8,555 nt of DNA from Myxococcaceae bacterium. GTDB taxonomy: Bacteria > Myxococcota > Myxococcia > Myxococcales > Myxococcaceae. The stretch spans positions 1 to 8,555 of the forward strand of contig JAGSPQ010000421.1 in NCBI GenBank assembly GCA_018262385.1. The letters are read 5' to 3'. Below are positions 6,967 to 8,555 of the stretch, one piece after another; within the stretch, counting starts at the first letter, position 1, and each line of letters opens with the position of its first letter. Below the pieces are notes generated by a model that made no database searches, was not told where the DNA came from, and saw nothing but the letters and a program-made list of their open reading frames with translations. The position numbers were made by a program, and so were the translations under genes.

Positions 6967-7443
6967 TCAGCGCGCGGGGCCGGCTCGCACCAGCCTCTCG
7001 AGCAGCGCGCGCATCGGCTTCGAGTTCCAGTCCCGGGCCCCGGTGAACTTCGCGACCAGCTGTCCCTCGACGGCCAGGAAGCAGACCGGGAGCATCTCGA
7101 CGCCCAGCTTCGAACCCACCCCGTCGTCCGGGTCGAGGCGGAGGTTGAGCGCGGCGGGAGGCTGGCCGCCGAAGAACTTCGTCAGCTCGCTCTGGGTCTG
7201 CTCGCGGGCGAGCACCACCACGCCGAGGTCCTCGGGAGGATCCTCCGCCAGCGCCACCAGCCCCGGCGTCTCGGTGACACACGGCGCGCACCAGGTGGCC
7301 CAGAAGACGATCAGCGTTCCCCGGGTGGCCGGCGCCGCTTCGATCGCCGGCGCCGCGCCGCTGAGCCGGAGGTAGCCGGGGGTGGGGCCGCGCTCGCAGC
7401 CGGAAATGCCGAGGGCGAGGGCGAGCCAGGCCAGCCGCTTCAT
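6967..7443 (-). CDS. TlpA/thioredoxin-like lipoprotein (WCAPC)
   Basis: A 158-residue periplasm-facing thiol-disulfide protein. The lipoprotein signal MKRLAWLALALGISGC has a lipobox (ISGC) with the lipidated Cys at residue 16. This is followed by a short linker and a thioredoxin fold: 'GTLIVFWATWCAPC' with active-site C52-x-x-C55, then helix 'VTETPGLVALAEDPP', strand 'LGVVVLA', and the cis-Pro segment 'VEMLPVCFLAV'. It is short for TlpA/ResA (about 160-190 residues) but complete. I chose ATG 7443 because it gives a classic lipoprotein signal; a GTG at 7455 would add four residues with no better ribosome site. The WCAPC/cis-Pro pattern fits a reductase or disulfide shuttle rather than a peroxiredoxin. 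The cysteine-rich miniprotein and the Cys-repeat CzcB lie downstream on the same strand, which suggests it keeps their thiols reduced for metal binding; cytochrome c maturation is the usual alternative role. Confidence 0.87.
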   Translation of the reverse strand: MKRLAWLALALGISGCERGPTPGYLRLSGAAPAIEAAPATRGTLIVFWATWCAPCVTETPGLVALAEDPPEDLGVVVLAREQTQSELTKFFGGQPPAALNLRLDPDDGVGSKLGVEMLPVCFLAVEGQLVAKFTGARDWNSKPMRALLERLVRAGPAR

Positions 7444-7464
7444 CCGTAGGATCACTTCGGGAAG

Positions 7465-7499
7465 ATAGCGGCGTTGAAGGCGGGCAGGCGCGCCGCTAT
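7465..7499. promoter_or_regulatory. 9-bp perfect inverted repeat in the divergent intergenic region
   Basis: ATAGCGGCG (7465-7473) and CGCCGCTAT (7491-7499) are exact reverse complements separated by 17 bases. They lie in the 65-base gap between the divergent TlpA-like and SDR genes. A weak promoter for the SDR gene, TTGAAG (7474-7479)-17-TATTGG (7497-7502), falls between and over the arms and would again give an almost leaderless mRNA. Position and symmetry suggest a dimeric regulator operator controlling one or both genes; this is inference. Confidence 0.45.
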
Positions 7500-7508
7500 T
7501 GGTTTCTC

Positions 7509-8486
7509 ATGCGGACGGTGCTGCTCACTGGCGCGACCGGGTTCGTCGGGACGGCGCTGTATCCCGCGCTGCTCGCCGCCGGACTGAAGGTGCGCAGCGC
7601 CACGCGCCAGTTCGCGGCGGCCACCGCCCGCGATCCCGATCGCAACTGGGTCTACCTCGACGTCGAGCTCGAAGAGACGCTGGCGCCCGCGCTGCAGGAC
7701 GTGGAGGTCGCCTACTACCTCGTCCACTCGATGGGCGCGAAGGGCGGCGGCGGGGACTGGGAGCAGCGGGAAGAGGCGAGCGCCCGGCGCTTCGCCGAGG
7801 CGGCCGCCCGCGCGGGGGTGAAGCGGATCGTCTACCTCGGCGGGGTCGCTCCTTCCGGGCGGGTCTCGCGGCACCTGCGCAGCCGGCTGCGCACCGGCGA
7901 GGTGCTGCGGCAGGGCACGGTGCCGGTGGTGGAGCTGCGCGCGGGGATGATCATCGGGGCGGGCAGCGAGAGCTGGCAGATCGTCCGCGACCTGAGCCTG
8001 CGCCTGCCGGTGATGGTGCTGCCGGCCTGGCTGCAGCACCGGTCGGAGCCGGTGGCGATTGCCGACGTGGTGGCGGCGCTGGTGCATGCCGGCTCGGCCC
8101 CCGACGTCGCTCCCGGCTGCTACGCGCTGCCCGGGCCGGAGGCGCTCACCGGGCAGGAGATCCTGGTTCGAGTCGCCGCGCTCCGGGGGCTCAAGGCCCG
8201 CGCGGTGCGCGTCCCGTTCATCACTCCGCGCCTGTCGAGCTACTGGATTGGCTGGGTCACCCGCGCCGACCTCGAGCTGGCGCGCGAGCTGGTCGAGGGC
8301 CTGGTCAGCGACCTGGTCGCGCGCGAGGAGCCCTTCTGGGCGCAGCTGCCCGGCTACCGGTTGACCGGCTTCGACCCGGCGGCGCAGGCGGCCCTGAGCG
8401 AAGAGGCCCGGGGCCTGCCGCCGATGACCGCGGCGCTGGAGTGGGCGATTCAGCACCTGGCGCCGTGGAAGCGCGCGGGCGGGTGA
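7509..8486 (+). CDS. SDR/NAD(P)-binding epimerase-like oxidoreductase
   Basis: A 325-residue cytosolic protein of the atypical short-chain dehydrogenase/NAD(P)H-binding superfamily. The N-terminal Rossmann motif TGATGFVG (GxxGxxG, residues 7-14) and 'RSATRQ' after the second strand are clear. They are followed by 'VAYYLVHSMG' (near residues 75-84), 'ARRFAEAAARAGVKRIVYLGGV' (helix then strand), 'LRAGMIIGAGS' and 'LQHRSEPVAIADVVAALVHA'. This order matches NmrA/YbjT-like and DUF2867-linked NAD-binding proteins; the additional DUF2867 domain is absent. The canonical YxxxK pair of classical SDRs is not evident (the strand reads RIVYLGG), so it may act as a reductase of an unknown substrate or as a redox sensor. 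ATG 7509 is the only sensible start; no Shine-Dalgarno is visible. It is divergent from the TlpA-like gene and converges on the gene at the right edge. Confidence 0.85.
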   Translation: MRTVLLTGATGFVGTALYPALLAAGLKVRSATRQFAAATARDPDRNWVYLDVELEETLAPALQDVEVAYYLVHSMGAKGGGGDWEQREEASARRFAEAAARAGVKRIVYLGGVAPSGRVSRHLRSRLRTGEVLRQGTVPVVELRAGMIIGAGSESWQIVRDLSLRLPVMVLPAWLQHRSEPVAIADVVAALVHAGSAPDVAPGCYALPGPEALTGQEILVRVAALRGLKARAVRVPFITPRLSSYWIGWVTRADLELARELVEGLVSDLVAREEPFWAQLPGYRLTGFDPAAQAALSEEARGLPPMTAALEWAIQHLAPWKRAGG

Positions 8487-8493
8487 GGCGGGA

Positions 8494-8555
8494 TCAATCC
8501 GGCAAGGCGCGGACGGTCGAGTCCTGATGGCAGGCGTAGAGGTGGCGGCCATCGG
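8494..8555 (-). CDS. C-terminal end of an unidentified gene, cut by the window edge
   Basis: The minus strand reads DGRHLYACHQDSTVRALPD followed by TGA (8496-8494), after which the SDR gene ends 7 bases away on the other strand. The phrase 'DGRHLYACHQD' resembles a blade of a beta-propeller (YVTN/WD40-like 'SPDGRxLYVA'), but 19 residues cannot support a family call. It could be a chance frame. The tail-to-tail arrangement leaves no room for separate terminators. Confidence 0.35.
   Translation of the reverse strand, partial: DGRHLYACHQDSTVRALPD

Noticed and set aside
7452..8552. A 366-codon minus-strand open frame opposite the SDR gene
   Set aside because: The SDR frame has a clear Rossmann motif and family-like order. 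The opposite frame is Arg/Pro/Gln-rich and runs through the divergent promoter region.

Overview
The window is very GC-rich, Gram-negative-type DNA. It carries a three-part envelope efflux pump with an outer-membrane factor, a lipoprotein and Sec-exported proteins. The overall style would fit a Myxococcota/deltaproteobacterial genome, but that assignment is an inference from composition and gene style only. Nearly all of it is coding. No stretch over 300 bases lacks a gene, and I see no rRNA, tRNA, CRISPR array or insertion sequence.

From right to left on the minus strand, the core is a heavy-metal efflux locus. It starts with a TlpA/thioredoxin-like lipoprotein (6967-7443), then a very small exported cysteine-rich protein (6600-6893). 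Next comes a CzcB-type periplasmic adaptor whose N-terminus carries five Cys/His repeats (4827-6448), a CzcA-type RND permease (1965-4824) and a CzcC-type outer-membrane factor (737-1963). The czcB, czcA and czcC genes are packed 1-2 bases apart and clearly form an operon. Downstream, still on the minus strand, is the 5' part of a polyphosphate kinase 2 gene, cut by the window edge (1-668). Rightward from the small divergent gap lies an NAD(P)-binding SDR/epimerase-like gene (7509-8486), which converges on the last codons of an unidentified minus-strand gene (8494-8555).

The pump genes should work together: CzcA drives divalent metal cations out using the proton gradient, CzcB bridges to the outer membrane, and CzcC forms the exit duct. 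The unusual part is the thiol-rich periplasmic side. The adaptor has a 15-Cys repeat domain, there is a 7-Cys secreted miniprotein, and a WCAPC thioredoxin-fold lipoprotein lies next to them. I infer a periplasmic metal-capture module kept reduced by the lipoprotein.

Two lesions break the operon as given. A one-base frameshift lies near codon 55 of czcB. In czcA the first 23-24 codons are joined out of frame to what is normally about residue 95 of the family, with roughly 70 codons missing. Either the pump is decaying or the sequence/assembly is faulty here. As written, the pump would not be made in complete form.
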